Positions 1 to 11,130 of a stretch of 64,000 nt of DNA are shown piece by piece. Origin of the DNA: Tetragonia tetragonoides (lineage: Eukaryota; Streptophyta; Magnoliopsida; Caryophyllales; Aizoaceae); NCBI GenBank assembly GCA_038025085.1, contig CM076144.1, forward strand, positions 36,242,501-36,306,500. The letters are read 5' to 3'. A model generated the notes under the pieces. It was not told where the DNA came from, did no database searches, and was given only the letters and a program-made list of their open reading frames with translations. A program made the position numbers and the translations under genes. Numbering within the stretch: position 1 is the first letter of the stretch; each line of letters begins with the position of its first letter.

Positions 1-945
1 TTGGCTTTAATCCATTATTAAAATTACTAATACATATCTCTATATTTTCTTTTTCATGTTTTATTGAAAATAGTCTCCTAAAGGGACGTACGACCTTTGA
101 GAGTTGTTAGGCAGTTTTCGATCAAACGACCTTCAAATTGAGTCGGAGACGTCTAAATCACTTTTGATTTTGGTTTTAATCCCTTATTATAATTACTAAT
201 ACATATCTCTAGATTTTCTTTTTCATGTTTTATTGAAAATAGTCTCCCAAAGTGAACTTACGACCTTTGAGAGTCGTTAGGCGATTTTCAACCAAACGAC
301 ATTCGAAATGAGCCGAAGACGTCTAAATCACTTTCGATTTTGGTTTTAATCAGCTATTATAATTACTAACAGATATCTCTAGATTGTGTTTTTCAGGTTT
401 TGTTGAAAATAGTATCTGATAGTCACATACTACTTGTTGAGAGTCGTTAGGCGGTTTTCGACCAAACGACTTTCCAATTGAGCCGGAGACGTCTAAATCA
501 CTTTTGAATTTTGTTTTAGTCCCGTATTATAATTAATAATACATATTTCTAGTAAATCCTTTTCATGTTTTATTGAAAATATTCTCCCGAAGGAACGTAC
601 GATCTTTGAGAGTCGTTAGGCGGTTTTCGATCAAACGACGTTCAAATTGAGCCGGAGACGTCTAAATCACTTTTGATTTTGGTTTTTATCCCTTAATATA
701 ATTACTAATACATATATATATATAGTATGTGTTTTTCATGTTTTATTGAAAATGTCTCCCAAAGGGACGTACGACGTTTGAGAGTCGTTGGGCGGTTTTC
801 GACCAAACGGCATTCGAAATGAGCCGGAGACGTCTAAATTACTTTTGATTTTGGTTTTAATCCCTTATTATAATTACTAATACATATATATAGTATGTCT
901 TTTTCATGTTTTATTGAAAATAGTCTCCCAAAGTGAACATCTGTA
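1..945. repeat. ~170-bp tandem repeat array, left copy
   Basis: About 5.5 head-to-tail units. The landmark GAGTCGTTAG (or a one-base variant) recurs near 101, 271, 441, 610 and 782, giving a period of about 170 bp. Each unit carries GAGCCGGAGACGTCTAAATC, a T-rich block and TTTTATTGAAAATA. Units differ by point changes and small indels. The array starts before the window and stops near 945, where unique sequence begins. Units 3-6 match, in the same order, the units of the array at 19718-20365. It is not coding. Confidence 0.9.
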
Positions 946-2222
946 TTTATTGACATTAAAAGAAATTATGGATCAGTAAAAGATGTAAACTTTAATATAT
1001 TAGCAGCAAAAATGGTTTCTTTAAATTTTTTTTTTGTCATTTACGTTGTGAATCAGTAATGCAAAACATTTATCAGTCTTTAACCAAAATATGTTTGTGA
1101 AGTTCTATCAAACTTGATGACAAAATAACCCTTTAAGAACTTGGCAGTAAACCTTTCAATACACCTTATGACAAAATAAATCAGTAACAACTAGGCTGAA
1201 AAATAAATCAGTGACAATTTCATTTCATAAGTAAGCCACCTGATTAGAAAATAAACCAGTGACAAATCATGTTTCTGAACTAACCAATTCCAAGTATGCT
1301 TGTATGACAACCCATTTAATAAGTCAGCTACTAAGAAATTGCAATAGTACGCAAATACAAGTGTTCATCAACAGAACCACCTCACATGATGAAGCCAAAA
1401 AAAAAAAACAAATTTGAAACCAAATTCCAAAGTCACTGTTTATCAAGCATTGTTGGAAGCCCTAATGGTTTTCTTGAGAACACGGCGTCTGAGTTCGTTT
1501 CCAGCATTCACAATGAGAAAGGATGCAAGTTTGAGGCGAGCATCGACGATGTTGTCTTCAAAGTTCTGCAATTTTTGATGGGGTGTTAATCAAACGTGTC
1601 TTATAAAATTGTCGAACAAAGTTTTAAAAAAAGAAACTACAGAAAGTAAATATACACCATACCTTTTTAAGTCGGATATTCTTGTGTTCGTTGGGATCAC
1701 TTAGAAGCCAACACATAACATGTACCCCCGAATCTTTTGGGCCGTCATCATGAAACATTGGGGTCTTCGATATTTGCTTCATTTCCATGGCTTTGAGCTT
1801 CACTCTGTCTCCTAGAAATATGAACACGTCGTCCATAGCTCGTTTCTGTATAATTATGCACAAGGTAGATATCATATTTTTAGACCTATGTATAAGTATT
1901 ATTATTGTTCAACAGGTTCAATGCAAGGTTAGAATCATTTTAATATCATGACCTTTCTCTGCAAATTGGCTTCAATAACAAATTAGAGATAACCAAGCAC
2001 ACTGAATAAGAGGAAAATACACCTCTCTCTCTGGAAGAAATAACCCATGCCAATCATAAAATTTTGATCATATTACATGCTCAAATTTGACCAACTGTGA
2101 AAGCTAAGGAAATGACCAATTTTCATTTGTAACAGCTATTTGTTCTCAGTAAATAGTTTTAGTGTCAATAATGAGGTTCAACTACAAGCTTACACACAAA
2201 TACAAACCATAATGACCAATCA
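946..2222. repeat. Unique part of left copy of a large direct duplication
   Basis: This stretch is repeated at about 20366-21639 in direct orientation, about 19.42 kb downstream. I estimate roughly 93-96% identity by eye. Together with the satellite arrays before each copy, the duplicated block is about 1.9-2.2 kb. It contains two reverse-strand exons (1443-1565, 1663-1845), annotated separately. Similarity stops near 2222, where this copy continues into the Helitron interior. Confidence 0.85.
1443..1845 (-). pseudogene. Captured 3' end of an unidentified gene, left copy
   Basis: Two reverse-strand segments behave like the last two exons of a gene. Exon a (1845-1663, 61 codons) begins after a TTATACAG acceptor and ends at an AAG|GTATGG donor. 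Exon b (1565-1443) begins after TTGCAG and runs 40 residues to a TGA stop (ending ...IRASNNA). Both junctions are phase 0 and the 97-bp intron is plausible. No start codon or upstream exons are seen, so this is a fragment, probably captured by the surrounding Helitron. I do not recognise the family; exon a contains GDRVKLKAMEMKQ and a CWLL core. The right-hand copy keeps the same splice structure but differs mostly at amino-acid-changing sites, arguing against current function. Confidence 0.5.
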
Positions 2223-2770
2223 ATATATCAATATAATTAGTTTAAAACACAAAGATTAAACCAGAGGATGACACATAAGTCGCTGATTTGTCGCTGACAT
2301 GTTAAACTTTTAATGACGTGTTTTGCTGAGTTGTTAAATATGGGCTGGACGAAACAAAAAAAAATTAAAACAAAAGAAGACCAAAGTCATTCCACGCATC
2401 CTATATTTCTATTACTTGATCATCATCACCCACCGCTTCATACATCGAGTACTTCACCATCACCGCACCATCCACAACATCAAAGACACCTTCCATCACC
2501 ACCCTCAACCAAACTCCTTCGTTGTCCACCGCCTTCCTCCAACATCCGATCATGTCGATTTATACTTCAAATCAATGGTTTCAAGACCGCTACGTTCACC
2601 ATCGTCCCCCTCCCACCACCAACACGCTGCCGCCATGTCGATTGAAGCCTCAAATCAAGGATTTAGAGCACGGTTTCCGGCGACGCTGGAGCGCGCCTCC
2701 CACCGCCACTGCTATTGGCCAAAATTAAGATCGCCATCTATAGGTTATTTTCCCCACAACTAATTCAATT
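2223..2770. other. CCA/CAC-rich low-complexity stretch
   Basis: No supported gene. The sequence from about 2410 to 2650 is rich in CAC, CCA and TCC triplets, which opens overlapping His/Pro/Ser-rich reading frames in several phases; none looks like a protein family. A diverged relative occurs at about 9200-9470, sharing ACCCACCGCTTCA followed by C-rich sequence, so this is probably a repeated module of the Helitron interior. Confidence 0.55.
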
Positions 2771-5700
2771 GATTGCCTAAAAAATTGGGTGGTTCTTCGA
2801 ATTTAAAGTCAATCATATACATTGGCATCTATTTCTACATCATGCATTTCGAGATGCTAATATGGTGACGAACCCAAATTCTTCTTCCATTACAGTACCG
2901 TTTTTAATAAATATTTTAATTAACTTAATTAATTAGTAAAAAAAATTTGATTGATAACCAACCAACATGTCTCTTCCGAAATTTGCCTATAAAAAGTGTC
3001 TAATGCCACATTCTGATTATCCCTTGATTGCCTATAGATTTTGTACGCAAACAAATCTGTTAAATGTTAGATTTAACTATGAACCACACAACTATTTTTA
3101 AACTGTCTTTTACTCTTAAAATTTTTATATACTGCCACTACAAATTTTGCTTTGTCAAAATAATTATTGCCTATGATGACAGTAATTTACACATTAATAA
3201 CGACAGTCATATACTCAACTGATTCTGTCTTCCTATTTGCAATGCAGGCGTGGGCACTTGGACTACCATCATACTCTTAATCACTCTCCTCGCCTACTAA
3301 GGTAAGATTGTCAAAAATTTCCCTTAGTTTGTTTGTCTACCATCTACTTAACAGAGTTTATTTTTATCAAACTCTGTATTATGAAATTGTCTGAAACATA
3401 GTTTGCATTACCCCATTTGATAGATTCTAATAAAGAAATGGAAATTGAGAAACTGCAGATATAATAACATTAACTATAGACTGATGAAGTAGTAGTCACT
3501 ACACAGATGAACAATAATTTGTATGTCTTATAATCATGCATTGTGTTTATTTCCAAAGTCATCAATTTGTATGCGTTATAACATGTCCGTTACTATTCGA
3601 AGATACTAGAGTAATTTCACTGTACAGTTTGTACTACAATAAAGTCTCCTAGAATGGTTAAATGTAAAGTACTGTAGTATAAGGCGAAACATGTTTGTTG
3701 TTTATATTATATTTTCATTTATAGTGCTTTAAACAACATGATTCATTGATTTAGAGGGGAAGTAAGATGGGAGAGTTAAACAGTTTTAAATGAAAAAGTG
3801 TATAGATAGACTGTTAGATATGATGATTAGTCATTATATATGTGCTGGACACATTGCACCCTTTTTTTGGTTGACAGAAGCGCCCTTTTTCTTAAAAAAA
3901 AAAAGAAGAAAAGATGGCCAACTGTGGTGGTGGGCTTCTATAATAGTCAATTTATTCTGCCTCTTTTACTTTTAGTTTCATATTGTTAATTGGTAGTGGG
4001 GTATATTCGTTTATTATGTGAACATTATGTGAACATGAGGGTATAGATGTGGTGGTTACGGTTCAGTCTAAAACATAACCCACTAGAGGCTAGAATTATA
4101 TAAGATTTAAAGAGAATCCTACCATCCAAAATGCGCAAAAAGGAAACACATGCTACAACATCACTGTTCAAATGTATTTTGTCAAAGAACTAATCAAATG
4201 TTTACACAATGCCCTCAGATATACCACAAGTTGAGCTTTGATATATGCATTGGTTGATTGTGCTTAGAATTCTTACTCTACTTTATGTTCAGTGCCCTTC
4301 CAATTGCATCTACACCTATATATTTATCCTGCCATTATCACTCAATTAGACTACAACTGCTCATAGCGCAATACATACTTTGTTGTTGCTCCTTTATATA
4401 ATTTGCAATTTATAGCCACATTCTTCAAATATGTTAATTGGGTTTGGATCATTTTACAAAAGTCATCATTTGTGGTTTATCATTTGAGTCCTTACCAGAA
4501 TAATGCAATAGGGTACTTTTAATATGTGTATTGTGAGGCATATATTAAGATTTGGTTTTCTAAATGGTCTACACTATATACTATTATTATCTCTTAATAT
4601 GTATATACTATGACCCTGCACATTTAAATTAATGTTTCTGATGCACTGTCAATTTCACATGGGAATTTGGCAATCAGTGTAAGAATGACACCAACAGTTT
4701 TACCAAACAAGATTCATGTTCAAGATACATAAATAAAAAGTAGATTTCTGCAAAATTCATTTTTATAAAACATAATTATATACAATTTGGGCAACATCAA
4801 TTTCATAGAACATACTTATATAATTTACATTAAAAATTAGGTTTTGTCATTGTTATATTAGATACTTTGCATCAGTTTAACTGATTAAAAATTGATCTAC
4901 CATGCTTCCTCCCTATTCTTCCTCACTCTGTTAATTGCTTTAGATCTCCTTTCATACCATAGTATCCATAAACTCAATCCAAGTATTCCTTAGCTGACTA
5001 AAAATTTTGACCCCTAATTGATTCTAATGCTTTCTTCCTTATGCAGGCTGATAAATCTCCCCCTTGGTTTTTGTTTTATTGTCAGAAAATAATTGAACTG
5101 GTAAGAGTATATCATCTTCTTTGTTTTTCATAATAGTCTACTGCTCATATGTTTACCTTTCCAGCATAATGCTCTTTGACCTTACATGCTTATTTTTATA
5201 AAAAAACCTCTTTGAACAATATAAGGGTATTTATCATTGCTTAAAAACAAACCGCGCTACCTTTAAGTATGGTGTAATTATGGTTTCAGGTCTTTATGTT
5301 TAGCATGTGTTCCATTAAGTAGTGTTATTTGTTATATAGAGATTACTTGATATTTGCTGATTATGTCAAACACTCTCTTTTTTGAGTTTGCCACACAGAG
5401 AAGTGTGAACTTCTGTTATTGCTTGCAAAACAAATATTAGGAATTCATGCCATCATTTGCCCTTAATATTCAACTTTAACAATTACAAAAATTCTGATTC
5501 AATGTGCTTTAAACTTCCTTTCTCCAAATAGTTTATTAAATAAAGAATCTCAAATCTGCATTTTGATTTTTGACAGTGAAAATGAAACATGAGTCCACAA
5601 CAAACTCATTAAGCACTACCCTAGCCCAATTTTCTCATCCCCTACAATCACCACCATCGCTCAAATCCCTCGCTCAAATCACGCATTTCCTATAAAAAAA

Positions 5701-5883
5701 TAGTTACAGACTTTACTTTATTTCCTATAAAACACTTTGAAAGTTTGTTTCATTATGAATTAGGGCACCTTGATTGAAAATTCTGTTCAGCTTAGATCGG
5801 TCAAATCTCAATTAAAAATAATATTTAATATTTACCACCTTACATGACTTGCAGAAATGGCTCCGTAACCTCGGATAATTGCA
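2771..5883. other. Helitron interior, AT-rich, possible short exons only
   Basis: About 3.1 kb with no long reading frame. Two short segments have exon-like borders on the + strand: 3249-3300, between GCAATGCAG and AAG|GTAAGA, and 5047-5100 (54 nt, open), between TATGCAG and CTG|GTAAGAG. They could be leader or upstream exons of the dsRNA-binding-like reading frames at 5884-7109, but this is only inferred from splice consensus. The rest looks like intron or intergenic DNA. Confidence 0.35.
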
Positions 5884-6159
5884 GTGTCATTTAGAAGCAT
5901 TTTAAATAGCATCCTCCAAAAATTGTGGCTAAAAGCAAAATACAAAGAAGGGAGACTCAACACACTATTCAAGATGACAATAGACATTAAGCTGTCTTTT
6001 GATGACAAACTTTTAATACAACAGCTGCATAAAGAAAAGAATGGCGCCCAACAAAAAGCATGTCAAATTGCCATTTCTTACCTCAAAACGATCTATGAAT
6101 TTGAAGTGGAGGACGTTAACTTTGGAGAAGTTCAATATTTGAGGGAGATGATGATTTAA
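5884..6159 (+). CDS. Hypothetical protein, dsRNA-binding-like domain (copy 1)
   Basis: A 91-codon open frame; the codons preceding it follow a TTGCAG acceptor-like site, so the true start may be a splice junction. Residues ~20-75 align with the ORF at 6618-7109: a short KAKYKEGR stretch, an alternating hydrophobic strand (FKMTIDIKLSF), then an amphipathic helix with AQQKACQIAISYLK, then FEVEDVNF. The beta-rich half followed by an Ala-rich helix resembles a divergent double-stranded RNA-binding motif, although the usual basic KKxAK signature is weak. It lies inside the Helitron. It may be an exon of one gene with the next frame. Family assignment is my inference. Confidence 0.35.
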   Translation: MSFRSILNSILQKLWLKAKYKEGRLNTLFKMTIDIKLSFDDKLLIQQLHKEKNGAQQKACQIAISYLKTIYEFEVEDVNFGEVQYLREMMI

Positions 6160-6617
6160 TAGTGTCAAAGAATTGTATTGCAATGTATTATTCTAAATAG
6201 CTTTTGTTAGTTAAAGACTAAGTAATGTTTTACTGTCATTGTCACATTGATTAATAAAAAACTTTTGAATAAAGTTTCAAGTTCTTAAGCAGCAGTCTCC
6301 ATCGTCCTTTTCAACTAATCAATCCATTCCCAAGTGCACACATTGAAAAGTTTCAAAAAAAAAAAAAAATCATTATTTTCAAAATAAGCAAACAATGTAA
6401 ATTAAATGACTACCATACCTTTCTTTATGACTACAATTTTACAATAAGGAAAAAAACTCCAAAAAAAATGACCCAAGATGTTACCTGAAATACGTTTAAA
6501 ACAATTAATTTCAACCAAACAATATTTTTCCCTTCCAAAAAATAAAAATATACATAGAAAATGAACAGAACTTGCTAACTTCTTATGTTGTTTCATTTCT
6601 CTATTTTGATGTAGAAA

Positions 6618-7109
6618 ATGGAACAAGAAAGGAAAATGTTCAATATTACCTACACCATTTTGCTAGGAGAGATCATGCAGTGGTATGGCTTCCCGAAACC
6701 GCTATATGAGCAGCATCACTTAGACAATGAAGGCAAATATAAGGCTATTGTCAAGATCAAAATTGAGAAGAATAAACCAGTAACCATAATATATAGTGAA
6801 CTTCACAACAACCTTCATACTGCAATGCAAGAAGCGACACAACATGCTATTGACAAGCTAAAAAAGTATCATAGTTTCGAAATTGCAGACTACAACTTAC
6901 AGGCATGCTTAATACAGCGTAAGAAGCGACGCATAGCAGATATAAAGTGTGTCCGTGCTGAGATGGAGTTTGAAAACCTTAAGGATGAAATCTTCAATGT
7001 ATGGAAGGAAAATAGGCAATTGAAACACGTCCTAGTGGCCAGCTCAAATCCAAACTCAATTGCAAATGGAAAAGAAGTAATTAAACACCCGATTCTTATA
7101 CACACATAG
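6618..7109 (+). CDS. Hypothetical protein, dsRNA-binding-like domain (copy 2)
   Basis: A 163-residue frame starting just after a GATGTAG acceptor-like site. Residues ~15-85 look like a divergent dsRNA-binding fold: an N-terminal helix ending WYGFPKPLYE, a strand with GKYKAIVKIKI, and a C-terminal helix with AMQEATQHAIDKLK, followed by FEIADYNL. Residues ~95-140 are charged and helical, with KKRRI and many Glu/Lys, possibly a coiled coil. The first half is paralogous to the ORF at 5884-6159. Rep/helicase and RPA genes of the same element lie downstream on the same strand. Unlike the helicase, this frame shows no internal lesion. Function is unknown; dsRNA binding is inferred from pattern only. 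Confidence 0.42.
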   Translation: MEQERKMFNITYTILLGEIMQWYGFPKPLYEQHHLDNEGKYKAIVKIKIEKNKPVTIIYSELHNNLHTAMQEATQHAIDKLKKYHSFEIADYNLQACLIQRKKRRIADIKCVRAEMEFENLKDEIFNVWKENRQLKHVLVASSNPNSIANGKEVIKHPILIHT

Positions 7110-7988
7110 CTAAGGGTAGTTCTATTTTAAATAGTCATACAAAATAAATGTATCAAATACAATGTAATATTGCTCCATAAACAATACCTATCATGAATAA
7201 TCAAAAAAAATTGAGTACAATCTTATTGAAATGATCTACTTTTTTGGTTCAAAACATAATATATCATTCATGTAACATGTTTACTAAGACGAAAACCAAT
7301 GTAATCCTCCATGCTCAGAAATAAGAACCCTACAGATTCTACCATGCAACCCTAAAGAATAGAGATTCTGCAATGCTAAGGTTTACAAGGATTTAAAATC
7401 TTGCCTCCAATATTAATAACTTAACATGGTTTGACAAAAAAAAAAAAACAATTTTAGAGCAACCTACCTCTGTTTACATTTACACTTTCTGTTTCGTACG
7501 CTTTAAGTTGACATTTCGTGAATTGATTTTCATGATTATAGAAATTCATTTATCATATATCACTTATTAGGATTGAAAACCAAAATCATATTCAATACCA
7601 TAAGTAAACCTGGCAACTCATGACGTAAGTGATCGACAAAATTTGCATAAGTAGTAGGAATATATATGCTTTGTATGTGCTGTTTCATGCAGAGAAACCA
7701 TAGTAGAATCAGAATATTTAGTCACAAATTCTCAAGTTAAATACCTTTGGAGGAAGGTCCCTGATATTCGAAAACACTATGTTCATTCAATGGCTAAGTT
7801 GAATAGCTAATGCTTCAAAAAAAAAAAAAAAAAAACAAGCAACATAAGAATTAAGTTGTTCAGTAGCAATAAGTACAACATTCAATGGCTAAATGATATT
7901 TTTTTATCAAACATTTCAGAAGATGTTGTTTATATTTAATCATAGTTTTAAAAATGTATTAACTAACATGTATATTTTGCTTTATCAG
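7110..7988. other. Helitron interior without a recognisable gene
   Basis: No supported coding sequence. It is AT-rich with poly-A runs near 7436-7449 and 7816-7836. It ends in an intron-like TTTATCAG acceptor before the exon-like segment at 7989. Confidence 0.4.
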
Positions 7989-8047
7989 GTGCATTACACC
8001 GATTGATCTTCCACCAAAGTTGCATTACAATTGCTCGCCATTCCCAG
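7989..8047 (+). other. Exon-like segment, copy 1
   Basis: A 59-nt segment bounded by TTTATCAG and CCCAG|GTAAT. Its text, including GTGCATTAC near the start and CCATTCCCAG at the end, is repeated as a 61-nt segment at 9974-10034 with the same splice-like borders. The two differ by a 2-nt length change, so they cannot both keep one frame. Probably duplicated exons of a captured or element-encoded gene. Confidence 0.4.
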
Positions 8048-8272
8048 GTAATATTCCTAAATATGAAAGGCCAAGTGATATCTTTTTCCAAATAAGAGTT
8101 TCTTAAGGTTGCGAAAATGTGTTATGAAAGTACTATTACAACTCCTGTCAAAGCAAACAACATATACTTATCTCAGGTGTTGATATAAATGTGTTTTTAG
8201 ATCTACAGATATTCCCAGATAGAGACAACTTGGAATGACAGAACAACTAGGACTTATATTCTATTTATTCCT

Positions 8273-8428
8273 ACTCTTATCTAATAAAACTTATTTAAAC
8301 CTTATGAAGCAAAACTATTAAACAGACAATTGAGTATATCATAGTTTTATACTCTTATCTAAAAAAACTTATTTAAACCTTATGGAGCAAAACTATTAAA
8401 CAGACAATTGAGTATATCATAGTTTTAT
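8273..8428. repeat. 78-bp tandem duplication
   Basis: Two adjacent near-identical 78-bp copies (8273-8350 and 8351-8428), each starting ACTCTTATCTA and ending ATCATAGTTTTAT. They differ at only a few bases, so the duplication is fairly recent within the Helitron interior. Confidence 0.9.
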
Positions 8429-8514
8429 AGAGAAAAAATAGCTGGGTATCAAAACAAACTACTATAACAATCAACATAATTAGGTTTACAAAATATACAA
8501 AAAGGGAACAAAGA

Positions 8515-8770
8515 ATGGTGTATCAGCAACAAACCAAAAGGCTAAAGTACAAACAAATCAGTTGTTTAACATGTCCTTTGTTGCAATACTCTGTGATGTT
8601 CACCTGCATTTCCAGTCATGCTATTGTACTGACTCTTTGTAGTCTATTACATAGGCCAAATTAGTAACATGAACTTATCTGACCTAGCATATCCGAGGAG
8701 TAGTACGCTTGCACTTTCAGTGGTATAATTTTTGAAACCAAATTTTTTAGGTTTCATGGTCCATGGGTTA
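8515..8770. repeat. Dispersed internal module, copy 1 of 3
   Basis: Shares landmarks with 9485-9790 and 19235-19430: (TG/TA)TCA..CAACAAACC, TGTTGCAAT, TGCTATTGTAC, AATACATAGGCCAAATTAGTAAC or close variants, and ACTTTCAGT. All copies lie in direct orientation inside the Helitron. The reverse-strand ORF here has no family resemblance and is not called. Confidence 0.7.
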
Positions 8771-9199
8771 CTTTCTTTTTCCACTGGCTCAGATAGGGTC
8801 TCTAGACTTGCATTGAATTTATCTTTGGGAGAGACCACCAAAAGGGGGTTGTGATATCTAGGGAGATGTATTCTTGTGTACTCAATGCCAGAATTATTAT
8901 TAGCGAAATTACAAATCTACGTAGCAAGCAAATACCATACATATTACCATTTCCCTATATGTGCCTTTTTAAAATATGAGGGAACCTCCCTGGACAATCA
9001 TTTTCCAATATAAACACAGCTTATCCGTTGCTCCTAACACTTTCACTGCAGAAACACTACATTGGTTACAGTTAATTTGAAGAATAAAATAAACCTATAT
9101 AGTTAGTTAAAAACACAAAAGTGAAACAACAGCTTGACAAATAAGCGAAGGATGTGGACGATGATGTGTTCAATATTTGATTAGTTGTACTGTTCATGT

Positions 9200-9470
9200 G
9201 TAAAATATTGGTTGGATCAAGCAAATAAAAAACTAAAAAAAAAAGTGAACAATCAATCTAAAACACTCATCTCTTAACTCACGGTAACCCACCGCTTCAC
9301 ATCATCAGAACTCCTCCCTCCCTGCTCCACCATATCCACGGCCCCTTCAACGCCACCCAAACCTTAAACTTCGTAGCCCACCATCCCCCTACTACCACCA
9401 ATCCCGTCGACACATTCGGGCAGTCAATAATTTGTGGAGGCCACTGTCCCCTTACCAACACCAATCAGGT
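9200..9470. repeat. C-rich module related to 2400-2650
   Basis: A diverged relative of the CCA-rich stretch near 2410-2650, with ACCCACCGCTTCA followed by repeated CCACC/CTCC words. No intact frame is shared between the two, so I read them as decayed copies of one noncoding or ex-coding module. Confidence 0.4.
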
Positions 9471-9484
9471 TCTAGCCATGTCAA

Positions 9485-9790
9485 TTGAAAGAAGGATGTA
9501 TCATCAACAAACCGTAAGGCTAAAATACAAACAAATCAAATGTAACACCCAAAGGCTTCAGTAGAAAATAAACAGATGTACACCCTACTTTACATGTCCT
9601 CTGTTGCAATAGTATGTGACGTTCAAATAGCACTTTCAGTTATGCTATTGTACCAGTTAAATGTATGCTAATACATAGGCCAAATTAGTAACATGAACTT
9701 ATCTGAGATAGCTACTCTAGGAACAATTGTACTGTGTACATACGCCTCAGTAGTATACTTCTAAAAAAAATGTTTAGGTTTCATGGTGAA
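9485..9790. repeat. Dispersed internal module, copy 2 of 3
   Basis: Longest copy of the module seen at 8515-8770 and 19235-19430, with the landmarks in the same order. It also shares TTTAGGTTTCATGGT at its end with copy 1. It carries an extra ~50-bp segment after CAAACAAATCAA. Confidence 0.7.
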
Positions 9791-9973
9791 CATCAACTCC
9801 TTCCTAATCAACTTTAGATACATAAATGAACATGTATAGTAGCTATTAGTACAAACTTAAATGACTAAAGGATGTCTTCTGGATTTAACCTTTGACAACA
9901 TGCTGCTGAATTGCTGATATGTAATTGGAGCTGTAAAACTATATTAACGCAGCTGTTTGTTTTGCTTCTTCAG

Positions 9974-10034
9974 GTGCATTACTCTGATCAGATCTACCAC
10001 CAGTTGTTGCATTACAATTTCTCTCCATTCCCAG
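9974..10034 (+). other. Exon-like segment, copy 2
   Basis: A 61-nt segment between TCTTCAG and CCCAG|GTACTC, repeated from 7989-8047. One frame reads VHYSDQIYHQLLHYNFSPFP. The following ~60 bp (ATATGGTATCTTTTTCCAAA) also matches the sequence after copy 1, so the duplicated unit includes downstream intron. Confidence 0.4.
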
Positions 10035-10547
10035 GTACTCCCATTACAAAATGTCATATGGTATCTTTTTCCAAAGAGCAGCTAATTAAGGCTGCTAAAA
10101 TGAGTTAACAAATCACTATTACAAATGCTGTCATGGCAGCCATTATATACATATTGCATGTGTTCATTGGATTAGTTATTAAATTTATAGACATTGCTTG
10201 ACAGAATTAACCTGAACTGACCAAACTATGCTATATCATAACATATCACTAGGCTCAAAAACCACCTTGGAATTCTATTGTTATTATTGGAGAAAAAAAA
10301 ATTAAATAGACAATGAACATGTAGATTGCAGGACAGTAATCATAGATTCAAATAATCAGTTTGGGTATATCATGAAGAGACAATAGAGTTGGGTAGCAAA
10401 ATATTATAATGATAAAAAAAAGGTCTACAAATAAACAAAAATAAGAAAAATGAACTTAGCAAGGTAAGTCATCAACAAACCTAAAAGCTATTTAGCAAAA
10501 TAAACAATATAACACATTTAGTCTGAACGTCTTGCTTTATAATTACA

Positions 10548-11130
10548 ATGGAAACTAACCCAAAAATAAAATATTTAAAAAAAAAAGAAAGGATGATGAT
10601 ATTGGAGAACAAAGAACGTGCAAAGAAATCTAGACTGCTGAGGCGCTTCATCATAGCTCAGAGGAGAAATAGAGCCACAGAGATCAAAAGAAAACATGAC
10701 AACCAAACCACCAGAAATCAACAAACTCAAAATCAAAGAGGTACAGGTACACAAGAACATGACCCAATAAGAAATATCAATAGGTGAGAAAATTACCCTA
10801 TTCATGCACAAAAGTACTAAAACACATACTACCAATCCTAAAGATGTAGGCATTTCAAGAAGGCGTCAACGAAATCAGGAAATGGAGATGGGGACGCAGT
10901 CAGGACGTGTAAGAACACGACCAATGACAGAGAACCAAGTCACGTCCACAAACAATGATGGTAACCTCTGACATAATAAACTAAGTTAAATAGAAACAAA
11001 TTTTCCCCCAACCCATATTGCTAATAAATGCACATATTCACTAAGCAGAATCAAGAGAAGAACACTTAGGAACACCCCAGAATGGAGCTCGCATGCGCCA
11101 AGAACAACGAAACATCCAACCAAGTGAGAA
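10548..11130 (+). pseudogene. Likely N-terminal exons of the Helitron Rep/helicase
   Basis: Three short open stretches look like basic N-terminal exons: 10548-10787 (79 codons rich in Lys/Arg/Gln, including KKSRLLRRFIIAQRRNR), about 10840-10963 (GISRRRQRNQEMEMGTQ, ending at a GATG|GTAACC donor), and about 11048-11125 (begins after AGCAG, ending CCAA|GTGAG). Plant Helitron proteins commonly start with low-complexity basic and Gln/Arg-rich sequence before the conserved Cys-rich region, which here begins near 11200. Exon joining is inferred from splice consensus only. Confidence 0.45.

Noticed and set aside
1..945. CRISPR array or origin-like iterons
   Set aside because: Units are ~170 bp with no spacers between short repeats, in a eukaryotic genome.
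2313..2763. Overlapping His/Pro/Ser-rich frames
   Set aside because: Three frames open together over CCA-rich DNA; no domain, and a diverged noncoding relative exists at 9200-9470.
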